From Pseudolactococcus chungangensis CAU 28 = DSM 22330 (GTDB taxonomy: Bacteria > Bacillota > Bacilli > Lactobacillales > Streptococcaceae), in assembly GCF_002441885.1 (NCBI RefSeq), contig NZ_JXJT01000008.1, positions 33,584 to 97,583 on the forward strand: a stretch of DNA of 64,000 bases. Direction: 5' to 3'. Below the pieces are notes generated by a model. That model was not told the origin of the DNA and searched no databases. It was given only the letters and a program-made list of their open reading frames with translations. Shown piece by piece: positions 1 to 9,030 of the stretch. Position 1 is the first letter of the stretch, and the number at the start of each line of letters is the position of its first letter. A program made the translations under genes and the position numbers.

Positions 1-806
1 AGACAGTGCATAAAAATACAGTTAGGGTTGTTAGCTTGCTCAAAAAGCGCGGCATTCACCTGATAAGGCATGAGTTTTTCAATTCGTTCATCGTATTGGT
101 CCTCTTCTCCCATGCTGACCCAGACATCCGTGTAAATGATATCAGCACCATTGACCGCAGCAGTGTCCGCGGTAATCATGATCTGACTGCCTGAATTGAC
201 TGCTTTTTCTGCCGCAATAGCCTGGATGTCAGTTGCGGGCTGCAAATCATCTGGTGCTATAATCGTGATGTTGACGCCTAAAATGGCTGAGGTGACCAGG
301 AGAGAATTTGCCATATTATTTCGACCGTCACCGATATAGACGAGGTTTTTACCTGTGTAATCACCGAAAATTTCTTTAATGGTCATGAAGTCTGCGAGCA
401 TCTGCGTGGGGTGCCAAGTATCGGTCAGACCATTCCAGACTGGCACGCCAGACTCATCTGCCAGAATCTCGACATCGGTCTGTTTGAACCCACGAAATTG
501 GATGCCGTCAAACATTGCGCCTAAGACTTTGGCGGTGTCTGCAGTCGACTCTTTTTTGCCGAACTGGACATCGTTTGGTCCTAAAAATTCTGGATGTGCG
601 CCTAAATCATTGGCTGCGACAGTAAAAGCAGCACGTGTTCGAGTTGATGTTTTTTCAAACAAAAGAGCGATGTTTTTACCTGCAAGATACTGGTGAGGAA
701 TATGCTGATTTTTGAGTGCTTTTAAATGAATGGCAAAATCAATAAGATATGCTAATTCAGCTTGGGTGAAATCAATTTCTTTTAGTAATGAACGTCCTTG
801 AAACAT
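1..806 (-). CDS. arcB: Ornithine carbamoyltransferase, 3' end cut by window edge
   Basis: Transfers a carbamoyl group between ornithine and carbamoyl phosphate; in the arginine deiminase pathway it runs towards carbamoyl phosphate and ATP. Translating the minus strand from the ATG at 806 gives 268 residues: the carbamoyl-phosphate loop STRTR at 54-58, an HPTQ motif, a DVWVSMGEE loop typical of ornithine (not putrescine) enzymes, and the catalytic HC(L) at 267-268 where the window ends. About 60-70 residues are missing. The N-terminus (FQGRS, then [19 protein letters not shown]) resembles streptococcal ArcB more than biosynthetic ArgF from memory, but the catabolic/anabolic choice is an inference because neighbours to the left are not visible. 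It has its own promoter with ARG boxes. Confidence 0.93.
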   Translation of the reverse strand, partial: MFQGRSLLKEIDFTQAELAYLIDFAIHLKALKNQHIPHQYLAGKNIALLFEKTSTRTRAAFTVAANDLGAHPEFLGPNDVQFGKKESTADTAKVLGAMFDGIQFRGFKQTDVEILADESGVPVWNGLTDTWHPTQMLADFMTIKEIFGDYTGKNLVYIGDGRNNMANSLLVTSAILGVNITIIAPDDLQPATDIQAIAAEKAVNSGSQIMITADTAAVNGADIIYTDVWVSMGEEDQYDERIEKLMPYQVNAALFEQANNPNCIFMHC

Positions 807-839
807 AAAATAGACCTATCTTTCTGTCGTCAGCTGCGT

Positions 840-858
840 GCTATCCTGTGTGGATAGC
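840..858 (-). other. Leader hairpin in the ornithine carbamoyltransferase mRNA
   Basis: Perfect 7-bp inverted repeat GCTATCC / GGATAGC with a 5-nt loop, inside the predicted 5' leader and about 35 nt before the start codon. There is no U-run after it, so it is not a terminator; a role in mRNA stability or translation is only a guess. Confidence 0.5.
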
Positions 859-869
859 GCAACTTATAG

Positions 870-904
870 TGAATAATAAGTCTATTTTACTGTATATTTA
901 TGCA
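870..904 (-). promoter_or_regulatory. Tandem ARG boxes (ArgR/AhrC operators)
   Basis: TGCATAAATATACA (minus strand, 891-904) fits the ArgR consensus TGNATWWWWATNCA at every fixed position and fills the promoter spacer. A second, weaker copy with two mismatches lies at 870-883, just past the -10. Tandem boxes are normal for ArgR hexamers. Regulation by arginine is inferred. Confidence 0.65.
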
Positions 905-912
905 AAAGTCAA
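884..912 (-). promoter_or_regulatory. Promoter of the ornithine carbamoyltransferase gene
   Basis: On the minus strand TTGACT (907-912) and TAAAAT (884-889) are separated by 17 bp. The -35 starts only 7 bp after the treC stop codon, so the gene has its own start of transcription despite lying directly behind treC. No terminator is visible between the two genes. Confidence 0.75.
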
Positions 913-918
913 GCCTAA

Positions 919-2526
919 TTAAATTGCGAAAGCAATGGCTTGATAAGGTTGCAACTGATTAGGCAGATAGGTTGCATAATTATTAATCAAAATCTCGCTA
1001 TCTACAAAGTCAGCTAACAGTTCAAAATCAACAACTTGATTTGAAAAGTTGGTCAAAACAAGCAATTCACGACCTTCACACTCACGGATGAAAGCATAAA
1101 TATGCTCAGCATCTTGATAAGCCGCCTGATAAGTGCCGTCTGAAATCAGCTGGTCAGTCTTTCTCAGCTGAATCAACTGCTTGTAAAACTGATACACTTC
1201 CCCCGATTGCTCATTTTCAACGTTAATCTCCGCATGATTCCCTGTTGCCAGCCATGGTGTCCCAGTTGAAAAGCCAGCATTGGCTGTATTATCCCACTGC
1301 ATCGGCGTTCGCGAATTATCCCGCGACTTGATTTGAATAATCTCGAAAGCCTGCTCTGATGTATGCCCAGCTTCCAACAAGGCTTGATAGGCATTAATTG
1401 ATTCCACATCGACATAGTCTGCCATAGATTTAAAATCTGGGTCAATCATCCCGATTTCCTCGCCCATATAGATATAAGGTGTTCCTCGGCTAAGATGGAT
1501 ACTGGCTGCCAGCATCGTTGCACCTTTCACTCGGAAGTTTTTGTAGTCTATGAAACGATTAATGGCGCGAGGTTGATCATGATTGTTCCAAAACAAAGCA
1601 TTCCAACCTTGCCCCTCACTCATCTTTTCACCCCAAGTGTGAAAAAGGTGTTTAAGTTGGGCAAAATCAAAAAGTGACTTAGTCCATTTTTGTGCATTTG
1701 CATAGTCGACTTTCAAATGATGGAAATTAAATGTCATTGATAATTCTTGACGGTCAGGACGGCTATATAAGATACAGTTATCAATCGTCGTTGAACTCAT
1801 TTCACCGACTGTCACACTCTCAGCATCCTTGCCAAAACTTGCGGCATTTAACATCTGTAAATAGTCATGCGTTAGCGGTTTATCTGTATATTCAGGCTTA
1901 CCTTCATTAACAGGATTCGATTTGAGCAAGGCATCCTTACCAATCAAATTAATCACGTCAAATCTAAAGCCATGCACGCCTTTTTCACGCCAGAAGTTGA
2001 CAACATCAAAGAGTTCTTTTCGAACATTTTCATTGCGCCAGTTTAAATCAGCCTGCGTAACATCAAAGAGGTGGAGGTAGTATCTACCCGTATCGCCAAA
2101 AGGTGCCCAGGCACTACCACCAAATTTTGAAACCCAGTCTGTCGGCTCATCTTGGATGAAGAAAAAGTCTTGATAGTAAGGGTCTCCTGCTAAGGCTTTT
2201 TGGAACCACTCATGTTCTGTTGATACATGGTTGAGCACCATATCAAGCATGAAATCAATGCCGTGTTTTTTCCCTTCCTGAATCAGTTCTTCAAAGTCAG
2301 ACATGGTGCCAAATACAGGGTCAATTGAGACATAGTCTGAAATATCGTAGCCGTTATCACGTTGTGGACTGGGATAAATCGGATTAAGCCAAACCATCTC
2401 AATCCCTAAATCAGCTAGATAATCCAGTTTTGAGATGATGCCACGAAGGTCTCCGACACCATTTCCAGTTGTGTCGAGGTAAGATTTCGGGTAAATTTGG
2501 TATATTACTTGATTTTTAAATGTCAT
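919..2526 (-). CDS. treC: Trehalose-6-phosphate hydrolase (phosphotrehalase)
   Basis: Cytoplasmic GH13 enzyme that splits the trehalose 6-phosphate delivered by TreP into glucose and glucose 6-phosphate. The 535-residue product starts FKNQVIYQIYPKSY and shows the GH13 landmarks: DMVLNHVS, GFRFDVINLI with the nucleophile Asp, VGEMSS with the acid Glu, and NHDQPR. Length matches TreA/TreC (about 540). An upstream TTG at 2556 would add 10 residues, but AGAAAG lies just before the ATG at 2526, so that is chosen. It follows treP in an operon. Lactococcus lactis is known for a trehalose-6-phosphate phosphorylase route instead, so a hydrolase here sets this organism apart. Confidence 0.93.
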   Translation of the reverse strand: MTFKNQVIYQIYPKSYLDTTGNGVGDLRGIISKLDYLADLGIEMVWLNPIYPSPQRDNGYDISDYVSIDPVFGTMSDFEELIQEGKKHGIDFMLDMVLNHVSTEHEWFQKALAGDPYYQDFFFIQDEPTDWVSKFGGSAWAPFGDTGRYYLHLFDVTQADLNWRNENVRKELFDVVNFWREKGVHGFRFDVINLIGKDALLKSNPVNEGKPEYTDKPLTHDYLQMLNAASFGKDAESVTVGEMSSTTIDNCILYSRPDRQELSMTFNFHHLKVDYANAQKWTKSLFDFAQLKHLFHTWGEKMSEGQGWNALFWNNHDQPRAINRFIDYKNFRVKGATMLAASIHLSRGTPYIYMGEEIGMIDPDFKSMADYVDVESINAYQALLEAGHTSEQAFEIIQIKSRDNSRTPMQWDNTANAGFSTGTPWLATGNHAEINVENEQSGEVYQFYKQLIQLRKTDQLISDGTYQAAYQDAEHIYAFIRECEGRELLVLTNFSNQVVDFELLADFVDSEILINNYATYLPNQLQPYQAIAFAI

Positions 2527-2578
2527 AAGCTTTCTATTTCTATCGCTATTTTTCAATACTAGCGTTTTTAAAATGCCA

Positions 2579-2608
2579 AAAGGGCGTTACCTTTTCGGTT
2601 AGCCCTTT
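2579..2608 (-). other. Intergenic hairpin between treP and treC
   Basis: Inverted repeat AAAGGGC / GCCCTTT with a 16-nt loop, followed on the minus strand by TTTTGG and a broken T-run. It sits between the treP stop and the treC start and may act as a partial terminator or an mRNA processing/stabilising structure that sets the treP:treC ratio. Confidence 0.5.
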
Positions 2609-2617
2609 GGGATGCAG

Positions 2618-4591
2618 TTAAATTTTTGTTGCAGTTAAAAGGTCATCACCTGAGCGGATAGTACGTGGTAATTGACCAGAAACATCTGGTTGGAAACTAT
2701 CTTGGTTGGTAACGATGACTGGTGTTTCAACGATTAAGCCTTGCTTTTTAATCAAGTCAATATCGAATGTGAGTAGGCGTTGACCTTGTGTCACATGGTC
2801 ACCCTGGCTGACAAATGCTTCAAAACCTTTACCATCAAGTTTCACGGTATCCATACCGATGTGCATCAGAATTTCTACCCCAGCATCCGAAATCAAACCA
2901 ATAGCGTGTTTCGTCGGGAAAAAAGCTGAAACGATGCCGTCAAACGGCGCTGTTAGTACCCCTTCACTTGGCTCGATGACAACACCTTGCCCCATAATGC
3001 CTTGGCTAAAGACAGGATCGGTTGCTGTTGCTAACTCACGAACTTCCCCTGACAGTGGGCTAGTCACATTGACCAAAGTGCCTTTAGGAATTTCGGTTTT
3101 GGCGATTTGTTGCGCACCTTCTAGGGTTGCAGGGTCGCTTGCAAAAGTTGCATCATCAGCACCTACGAGATCGATTTTATTAAAGATACCAGCTTGGCGG
3201 AAAAAGAAGGTCAAGATGATTGGGACAACTATCGCAATCATCATTGGAATGATGAATTTCAGCATGTCTTCACCGCGAATGGCGAGGATACCTGGCAAGC
3301 CGCCGACGCCGATAGAATTAGCGCGAACGCCCATGAGTGTCGAAACCATGCCTGCGATACCTGAGCCAATCATAGCGGCAACGAAAGGATAGAGGTATTT
3401 CAAGTTAATCCCGAACATGGCAGGTTCTGTAACCCCTAACCAAGCTGAGATTGTGGCTGGAACTGAAATTTCTGCCTCTTTCTTGTTTTTCTTGTGTAGG
3501 AGGTAGACCGCAAATACTGACGCACCTTGGGCGATATTTGACAAGTCAATAAGTGGCCATAGATTGGTTGACCCAAAGTCTGCGATGAGCTGTGAGTCAA
3601 TAGCAAGTGTTGTATGGTGCAGTCCGGTAATAACAAGTGGCGCATAGAGAATCCCAAAGATACCACCGAAAAGCCATGAAAGTGATGATGTTAAGCCAGT
3701 GTTCACGACAAAGGAGATGCCTTGTCCGATTTTCCAACCGATTGGGCCAATGATGGCATGCGCTGCAATAATCGTTGGAATTAGAGCGAATAATGGTACG
3801 AAAATCATCGAAACTGCTTCTGGGATATATTTCCGGAAGAATTTCTCTAAGTAAGCGAGTAGGAAACCAGCAGCCATGGCAGGAATAACTTGGGCTTGGT
3901 AGCCAATTTTATCCATGGTGAAAAAACCAAAGTCCCATGACCAGTTTTTAGCAATTTCTGCTGCGGATGTGCCATTTACGGCATAGGCATTAAGCAACTG
4001 TGGTGACACGAGCGTAATCCCGAGGACAATCCCTAGAATTTGTGTTGTGCCCATTTTACGTGTGACTGACCAGGCAATCCCGACAGGGAGGAAGTGGAAA
4101 ATCGCTTCACCTGGGAGCCAGAGGAAACCGTTGACACCCGCCCAAAACTGAGAGTTTTCAACAATTGTTGAACCGCCAAATTGTACACCTTCAAGAATGT
4201 TACGGAAACCGAGAATCAAACCACCTACAATAATGGCAGGTAAGAGTGGTGTGAAGATTTCCGATAACGTACCGACTAGTCTTTGCACGACGTTTTGATT
4301 TGATTTCGCTGCAGATTTTGCTGCCTCCTTAGAAACGCCTTCAATACCACTGATGGCAGAGAAATCGTTGTAAAAAGTGGCAACATCATTTCCGATAATA
4401 ACCTGGAACTGACCGGCATTTGTAAACATCCCTTTAGTTGTCGAAATGTTTTCAATTCGTTTTTTGTCAGCCTTAGCGTCGTCATTTAAGACAAAGCGCA
4501 TACGTGTCGCACAGTGCGTGACGGCAGAAATATTTTCCTTACCGCCAATCGCATCCAACAACTCCTGAGCTTGTTTTTCAAATTTTCCCAT
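2618..4591 (-). CDS. treP: Trehalose-specific PTS enzyme IIBCA
   Basis: Membrane transporter that takes up trehalose and phosphorylates it to trehalose 6-phosphate. The order over 657 residues is EIIB (active Cys27 in THCATRMRF), the multi-helix EIIC domain (about 105-460), and a C-terminal glucose-type EIIA with KHAIGL and LMHIGMDTV, where His577 is the expected phosphohistidine. The EIIA fusion makes the permease self-contained for this step. A good AAGGAG lies 8 nt before the ATG. It is the first gene of the treP-treC operon, controlled by the TreR palindrome and cre site upstream. Trehalose specificity rests on the treC neighbour and on treR nearby. Confidence 0.92.
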   Translation of the reverse strand: MGKFEKQAQELLDAIGGKENISAVTHCATRMRFVLNDDAKADKKRIENISTTKGMFTNAGQFQVIIGNDVATFYNDFSAISGIEGVSKEAAKSAAKSNQNVVQRLVGTLSEIFTPLLPAIIVGGLILGFRNILEGVQFGGSTIVENSQFWAGVNGFLWLPGEAIFHFLPVGIAWSVTRKMGTTQILGIVLGITLVSPQLLNAYAVNGTSAAEIAKNWSWDFGFFTMDKIGYQAQVIPAMAAGFLLAYLEKFFRKYIPEAVSMIFVPLFALIPTIIAAHAIIGPIGWKIGQGISFVVNTGLTSSLSWLFGGIFGILYAPLVITGLHHTTLAIDSQLIADFGSTNLWPLIDLSNIAQGASVFAVYLLHKKNKKEAEISVPATISAWLGVTEPAMFGINLKYLYPFVAAMIGSGIAGMVSTLMGVRANSIGVGGLPGILAIRGEDMLKFIIPMMIAIVVPIILTFFFRQAGIFNKIDLVGADDATFASDPATLEGAQQIAKTEIPKGTLVNVTSPLSGEVRELATATDPVFSQGIMGQGVVIEPSEGVLTAPFDGIVSAFFPTKHAIGLISDAGVEILMHIGMDTVKLDGKGFEAFVSQGDHVTQGQRLLTFDIDLIKKQGLIVETPVIVTNQDSFQPDVSGQLPRTIRSGDDLLTATKI

Positions 4592-4705
4592 GGTGGGGCT
4601 CCTTCTTTAAAAGTTTGAGTCCAGTTGCTTTAAACCAAAGCTACTTCTACTCAGATTAAGATTTTGAAACAAAAAATGCAATCATGATGACTTAGTCATC
4701 TCTCT

Positions 4706-4729
4706 GATAACTTGTACGTACAAGTTATC
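4706..4729 (-). promoter_or_regulatory. TreR operator, perfect 24-bp palindrome
   Basis: GATAACTTGTAC is followed directly by its exact reverse complement. It covers roughly +4 to +27 of the predicted treP transcript, a blocking position. The core TTGTAC-GTACAA resembles the Bacillus TreR box (TTGTATATACAA). A separate 7-1-7 palindrome, GATGACT-T-AGTCATC, lies just downstream at 4686-4700 and may be an mRNA hairpin or a second site. Confidence 0.75.
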
Positions 4730-4739
4730 TTGTGTCTTA

Positions 4740-4767
4740 ATTCTAGCATAAAAAAAATTATTTGCAA
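4740..4767 (-). promoter_or_regulatory. treP promoter
   Basis: Minus-strand TTGCAA (4762-4767) and TAGAAT (4740-4745) with a 16-bp spacer, about 150 bp before treP. The cre site covers the -35 and the TreR palindrome begins just after the -10. Confidence 0.7.
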
Positions 4768-4776
4768 GCGTTTTCT
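4762..4776 (-). promoter_or_regulatory. cre site at treP promoter
   Basis: TTGCAAGCGTTTTCT (plus strand) matches the CcpA consensus WTGNNANCGNWNNCW at all fixed positions and overlaps the treP -35, predicting glucose repression. Confidence 0.7.
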
Positions 4777-4815
4777 TTAACTTTTTTTAAAATTTTTTTC
4801 AAAAAAATGCCCAAC

Positions 4816-4839
4816 AAAAAAGACAACCTCACGGTCATC
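4816..4839 (-). terminator. Terminator of the sugar island operon
   Basis: On the minus strand GATGACC-GTGA-GGTTGTC forms a 7-bp stem (two G-U pairs) followed by six Ts, just after the stop of the last oxidoreductase gene and before the tre promoter. Confidence 0.6.
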
Positions 4840-4847
4840 CTTTTAAA

Positions 4848-5876
4848 CTACAACTTAACCAAGTCAAATACACTGTCAATCAGACTTAGCACCTTTCGCA
4901 CTTCATCATTTTTGACAATAGGTGCTGCACCATTTCTCAGCACATCATAAAAATTTTGGTAAAATGACGGAAACTCTGGCAAAACTTCAGTGATTGCCAC
5001 TTTTTTCGTTGCCTCTTCTGATGGGGGTGCCATCGTTTTCGTCAGCCCAACACCCGCTTTAATTGGTGCTGGTGCTACAAGGTCATCCTGATTAGTTGCC
5101 ACAACAATTTCACCTGACAAGTCCCAATCATCAATTTTAGCAGCACCATTGAGTCCCTTAACATACCACCGTGGCAATTGACTGTAATTCGTCGTCCCAA
5201 CTTCAATCAGACTACGTATGCCATTCTCAAATATTAGATAGAGAATAAATCCATCATCAACCTCCTGTCCGAGTACGTAAGAAAAATCAGCCGTCATGCT
5301 TTTAATCGGACTATCAATCAACCACAAAATCTGGTCAATCAAATGAACACCCCAGTCTAGTAACATACCACCACCATGTTCAGCTTGTTCTCGCCAGTCA
5401 CCTGGAATCCCATTGGCCCCCTGAACACGAGACTCAATTTGGAACAAATCGCCAATCTGACCTCTTTGGTACAACTCACGAATAACTAGGAAATCAGGGT
5501 CCCAACGTCTATTTTGATGCACCATGAAAGTATTACCAGTCTCAGCCGCAACTGCTAGAATATCATCCAATTCTCCGACATTCATAGCAACCGGCTTTTC
5601 ACAAATCACTTGTTTGCCGGCACGTAGCGCAGCAATCGACAAAGCCTTGTGCACATCATTTGGCGTAGCAATCAGGATAGCCTCAACTGACACATCATTT
5701 AAAACCTGCTCAAGACTATCATAAACCATCAAGCCAGCTTCACGCGCCTTATCCTTCGCCTTCTGAGCAATATCATAAACCCCAACCACATTAACCAACT
5801 CGTGCGGCATCAATTCCTTTTGATGATAGCTACCCATGCCACCATAGCCAATAATCACAATATTAATAGCTGTCAT
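4848..5876 (-). CDS. Gfo/Idh/MocA family NAD(P)-dependent oxidoreductase
   Basis: Cytoplasmic sugar or inositol-type dehydrogenase. The Rossmann fold begins at once (GYGGMG at 10-15), and EKP at 93-95 is the family's catalytic/cofactor motif. The C-terminal half is the usual alpha/beta substrate domain; 342 residues is a normal length. The start is the ATG at 5876, preceded by AAAGGGG; the open frame runs on to a TTG at 5894 that would include this ribosome site. It is the last gene of an operon with a TIM-barrel isomerase and a second family member, a pairing known from inositol and 3-keto-sugar pathways. The substrate cannot be read from the sequence. Confidence 0.88.
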   Translation of the reverse strand: MTAINIVIIGYGGMGSYHQKELMPHELVNVVGVYDIAQKAKDKAREAGLMVYDSLEQVLNDVSVEAILIATPNDVHKALSIAALRAGKQVICEKPVAMNVGELDDILAVAAETGNTFMVHQNRRWDPDFLVIRELYQRGQIGDLFQIESRVQGANGIPGDWREQAEHGGGMLLDWGVHLIDQILWLIDSPIKSMTADFSYVLGQEVDDGFILYLIFENGIRSLIEVGTTNYSQLPRWYVKGLNGAAKIDDWDLSGEIVVATNQDDLVAPAPIKAGVGLTKTMAPPSEEATKKVAITEVLPEFPSFYQNFYDVLRNGAAPIVKNDEVRKVLSLIDSVFDLVKL

Positions 5877-5909
5877 TTTCTTACCCCTTTTCAAACTAAC
5901 AAGACGACC

Positions 5910-6878
5910 TCACAACCACCACGGATTAGCAGGCTGGTCATGAATCATAACCGAGCGCAAATTCGTAATCGCTCGATTAAGCCCCTCATCAATCGACATA
6001 ATCGGGTCCTCATGCTCAATACTCAACACATGGTCATACCCATAAATCCGCAAAGCCGACACAATATCAGACCAAACCTTCAAATCATGCCCACAGCCAA
6101 CCGAGCGGAAAGTCCAAGCCCGCGTTGCCACATTATCATAAGGCTGCATATCCGTCAGACCGTGCATATTAATATTATCCTGATTCAAATACGTATCCTT
6201 CGCATGAAAATGGTGTATAGCATTTTTTTCACCTAGAATTTTAATAGCAGCGACAGGATCAATCCCCTGCCACCATAAATGACTAGGGTCGAGATTACAT
6301 CCGATAGCATCACCAGCAGCGTCTCGCAAGCGCAACATGGTATATGGTGTATGCGCCAAAAAACCACCGTGTAACTCAATCCCGATTTTAACACCAGCAG
6401 CAGTCGCATCCGTGTTAATACCTTGCCAATAAGGAATCAATTTCTTTTCCCATTGATAATTATAGGAATCATCGTATTCCGTCGGCCAAGGCAGCACCGG
6501 CCAGTTGACTTGTGTATCTGTCGCATTACCACCTGCAACACCTGAGAATCCATTGACTACAGGTACATTCATCAGACTTGCTAGTTTGATTGTTTTATGC
6601 AAGAGCTCATCTGCCTCTTTGGCAACATTTTCGAGCGGTGAAATCGGGTTGTTATGACAAGAGAGAGCTGATATTTCCAGATTTTTATCTGATAATTTGT
6701 CTAGGTATTCTCTGCGAGCATCACTAGATGCCAATAGTTTATCAATATCTAAATGCGCATTGCCTGGGCTACCGCCAGTTCCGATTTCGACCGTTTGCAA
6801 GCCTTTAGATGCGACCTCAGCAATCATCTCGTCAAATGTTAAATTGTTAAATAATGGTGTAAATACGCCTAACTTCAT
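5910..6878 (-). CDS. Sugar phosphate isomerase/epimerase (xylose isomerase-like TIM barrel)
   Basis: A 322-residue AP-endonuclease-2/xylose-isomerase-like barrel. Likely divalent metal ligands are Glu168 (GIELH), Asp197 (CNLDPSH), His225 (HFHAKD) and Glu288 (SIEHE), the normal four-ligand set of IolE/IolI and related epimerases. GAGGAG lies before the ATG. It sits between two Gfo/Idh/MocA dehydrogenases, 33 bp and 40 bp from each, so the three probably act on one sugar: oxidise, isomerise or epimerise the keto form, and reduce or cleave. The exact reaction is unknown. Confidence 0.85.
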   Translation of the reverse strand: MKLGVFTPLFNNLTFDEMIAEVASKGLQTVEIGTGGSPGNAHLDIDKLLASSDARREYLDKLSDKNLEISALSCHNNPISPLENVAKEADELLHKTIKLASLMNVPVVNGFSGVAGGNATDTQVNWPVLPWPTEYDDSYNYQWEKKLIPYWQGINTDATAAGVKIGIELHGGFLAHTPYTMLRLRDAAGDAIGCNLDPSHLWWQGIDPVAAIKILGEKNAIHHFHAKDTYLNQDNINMHGLTDMQPYDNVATRAWTFRSVGCGHDLKVWSDIVSALRIYGYDHVLSIEHEDPIMSIDEGLNRAITNLRSVMIHDQPANPWWL

Positions 6879-6918
6879 TGGTTATCTCCTCAAATTTAGA
6901 TCTTGAAAATCTAGTGTC

Positions 6919-7989
6919 TTATAAATAAACAGGCTCTCCCGTTTTTGCAGACTTGTAAATGCCTTCTAAGATTTGCGTCACAACTAAGGCTTGTTCAGGT
7001 TTCACCAGTGGCTCTGTATCGTTAATCACTGCTGCATACCAACTCTCCGCTTCTTTTAAAGCCGGATCGTCTCCTGCACCATCATAAAAATCAACGCCTC
7101 CTGTTTCCAGCTCGACTTTTTTCTCGTAAAGTAAGCCGTGATCCTCACCATTAATTGACAAGCCATTATTCATGTCAGCCCCTGCTTTTGTCCCCATGAG
7201 GGTTGTTTTCGCCTCTTTGACGTCCAGAGAATTGATTGCCCAGCTCGATTCCAGGTAAATAGTTGCGCCATTTTCCATGACGACAAAACCAATGGCTGAA
7301 TCTTCGACGGTGAATTTTTCAGGGTCCCAAGGTCCCCAAGCATTCGCTGCGTTTTTCGTACTTGATAATTTATGGTAGGCATTGCCGACGACATACTTGG
7401 GTTTGTAATTATCCATCATCCAGAGTGTCAAATCAAGGGCGTGGGTTCCGATGTCAATGAGCGGGCCACCACCTTGTGCCTCTTCGTCAAGGAAAACACC
7501 CCAAGTCGGTACTGCACGACGACGAATGGCGTGCGCTTTCGCGGTGTAGACTTCACCTAGCTCGCCGGCCTCGCAGACTGTATGCAAATATTCTGAATCC
7601 GTTCTGAAACGATTTTGATAGCCAATTGTGAGTTTTTTGCCTGTCTTTTCGGCTGCCGCAATCATGGCTTTAGCCTCTTCAGATGTTTTCGCCATTGGCT
7701 TTTCACACATGACATGACAACCAGCCTCAAGTGCTGCAATCGTGAGTGGCGCGTGTGAAGAATTAGGGGTTAAAACATGCACAGCATCTAAGTCAAGTTT
7801 TAACAACTCCTGATAGTCAGTGAAAACTACCGCATCCGCTGTCCCATATTTCTGTTTTGCCTTTTCTGCACGCGCAAGCTCCAAGTCACAAAAAGCAACT
7901 AAAGCAACCGTCTCAACTTGCGCAAGCGCTGGCAAATGCTTGCCATTCGCAATTCCACCACAACCAATAATTCCAACTTTTAAAACCAT
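6919..7989 (-). CDS. Gfo/Idh/MocA family oxidoreductase, second copy
   Basis: 356 residues with GCGGIA at 9-14 and EKP at 96-98. It is a diverged paralogue of the oxidoreductase ending at 4848, not a recent duplicate (little identity outside motifs). The chosen start is the ATG at 7989, with GGAGG eight bases before; a TTG at 8001 overlaps that ribosome site and is unlikely. It contains the sequence DIGTHALDLTLWMM, the typical helix with a conserved Asp and His near the active site. It is the first of the three enzyme genes and lies behind the AraC regulator. Confidence 0.88.
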   Translation of the reverse strand: MVLKVGIIGCGGIANGKHLPALAQVETVALVAFCDLELARAEKAKQKYGTADAVVFTDYQELLKLDLDAVHVLTPNSSHAPLTIAALEAGCHVMCEKPMAKTSEEAKAMIAAAEKTGKKLTIGYQNRFRTDSEYLHTVCEAGELGEVYTAKAHAIRRRAVPTWGVFLDEEAQGGGPLIDIGTHALDLTLWMMDNYKPKYVVGNAYHKLSSTKNAANAWGPWDPEKFTVEDSAIGFVVMENGATIYLESSWAINSLDVKEAKTTLMGTKAGADMNNGLSINGEDHGLLYEKKVELETGGVDFYDGAGDDPALKEAESWYAAVINDTEPLVKPEQALVVTQILEGIYKSAKTGEPVYL

Positions 7990-8137
7990 GATAACCTCCA
8001 AATAATTTGTATTAATAATTCATTTGATATCTTTATTTTAGTAAAATTTTCTATCAAATACTTCCCAATTCTCTAACCAAAACTTCCCAGATTTTGCGCT
8101 CATTTTTCTCTTAATAGCCTTCAGCATGTGTCTGGAC

Positions 8138-9004
8138 TCATTGATCATTGATGTGCTTTTGATATTGTAACGGGGATATACCCTGTGACTTTTTAAAAAC
8201 GTGATGAAAGGTTTTAACGCTTGAAAAACCAGACTTCTCAGCCACTGCAACCATAGGCAAACGTTCTTGACTCAAAATATATCTCGCCTGCTCCAAACGA
8301 TAATCATTAAGAAATTGAATGAAAGTTTGACCGATATGTTTCTTGAAAAAGCGCGTGAAATAATAAGGACTAAACCCCACTAACGCGCTAATCGCATCAA
8401 GCGTAATATCCTCTTGAAAATGCGTCTCAATATAGCTGAAAATTTGATTCAGTAAAACCAAATCTTCTTTATATTTTAGCTCAGCGTGATGACCTGCTTT
8501 TTTCTCAGTCGCTTCTTGAGGCAGTTGTTCTAAAAAAATCCCCATAAGCTGCATCAAATAACCAAGTTGCAAATAGTGAACCGAAATCGTTGGCACTAGC
8601 GTTGTTTGAAACAGTTTATCTAGTAAATCAGACACAATTTGTACCAACTCATCTGACCAATTTTTACTGTCAACTTGCGCGTGATCAAATAACTGTATCA
8701 AATGCAGTTGACTAACGCCCAGTAATTTTTCATCGAATATCGCTAAATCAAACTGATAGACATAGCGCACACTATCTGGCGAGGACAAGAAAGCATGCGT
8801 TGCACCACTCGGAAAAATAATCATCTCTGATTCATGTAAGACCATCATCTCATTTTGATAGGCAATATTAACACAACCTTTTTTGACATAGATGATTTCG
8901 ACTTCCTTATGAAAATGCGGAAAACTAGCTAGGGTATTCTCATTTTCAAAGATTTTAAGATTGACAGGACTGTCGAATTTCACCAGCTCGATATAATGAC
9001 TCAT
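8138..9004 (-). CDS. AraC family transcriptional regulator
   Basis: 288 residues: an N-terminal cupin-like sensor (FPHFHKEVEIIYVKKG, with His residues of the barrel) and two C-terminal helix-turn-helix motifs (about 195-285, ending in a PLQYQKH-type signature). GGAG lies before the ATG. It lies 26 bp behind the second permease gene in the sugar operon, so it probably senses the transported sugar or an intermediate and activates this operon or the downstream enzyme genes. The 148-bp gap after it is the longest in the enzyme part and could hold its target. Confidence 0.88.
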   Translation of the reverse strand: MSHYIELVKFDSPVNLKIFENENTLASFPHFHKEVEIIYVKKGCVNIAYQNEMMVLHESEMIIFPSGATHAFLSSPDSVRYVYQFDLAIFDEKLLGVSQLHLIQLFDHAQVDSKNWSDELVQIVSDLLDKLFQTTLVPTISVHYLQLGYLMQLMGIFLEQLPQEATEKKAGHHAELKYKEDLVLLNQIFSYIETHFQEDITLDAISALVGFSPYYFTRFFKKHIGQTFIQFLNDYRLEQARYILSQERLPMVAVAEKSGFSSVKTFHHVFKKSQGISPLQYQKHINDQ

Positions 9005-9030
9005 TTTTTCTCCAACTTATCAATTGTTTT

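Noticed and set aside
2859..3392. 177-codon plus-strand frame inside treP
   Set aside because: Mirror of the treP coding strand, no ribosome site, no recognisable domain.
8038..8250. 70-codon frame overlapping the 3' end of the AraC gene
   Set aside because: Different frame on the same strand, no ribosome site, Lys/Arg-rich composition from shifted coding sequence.
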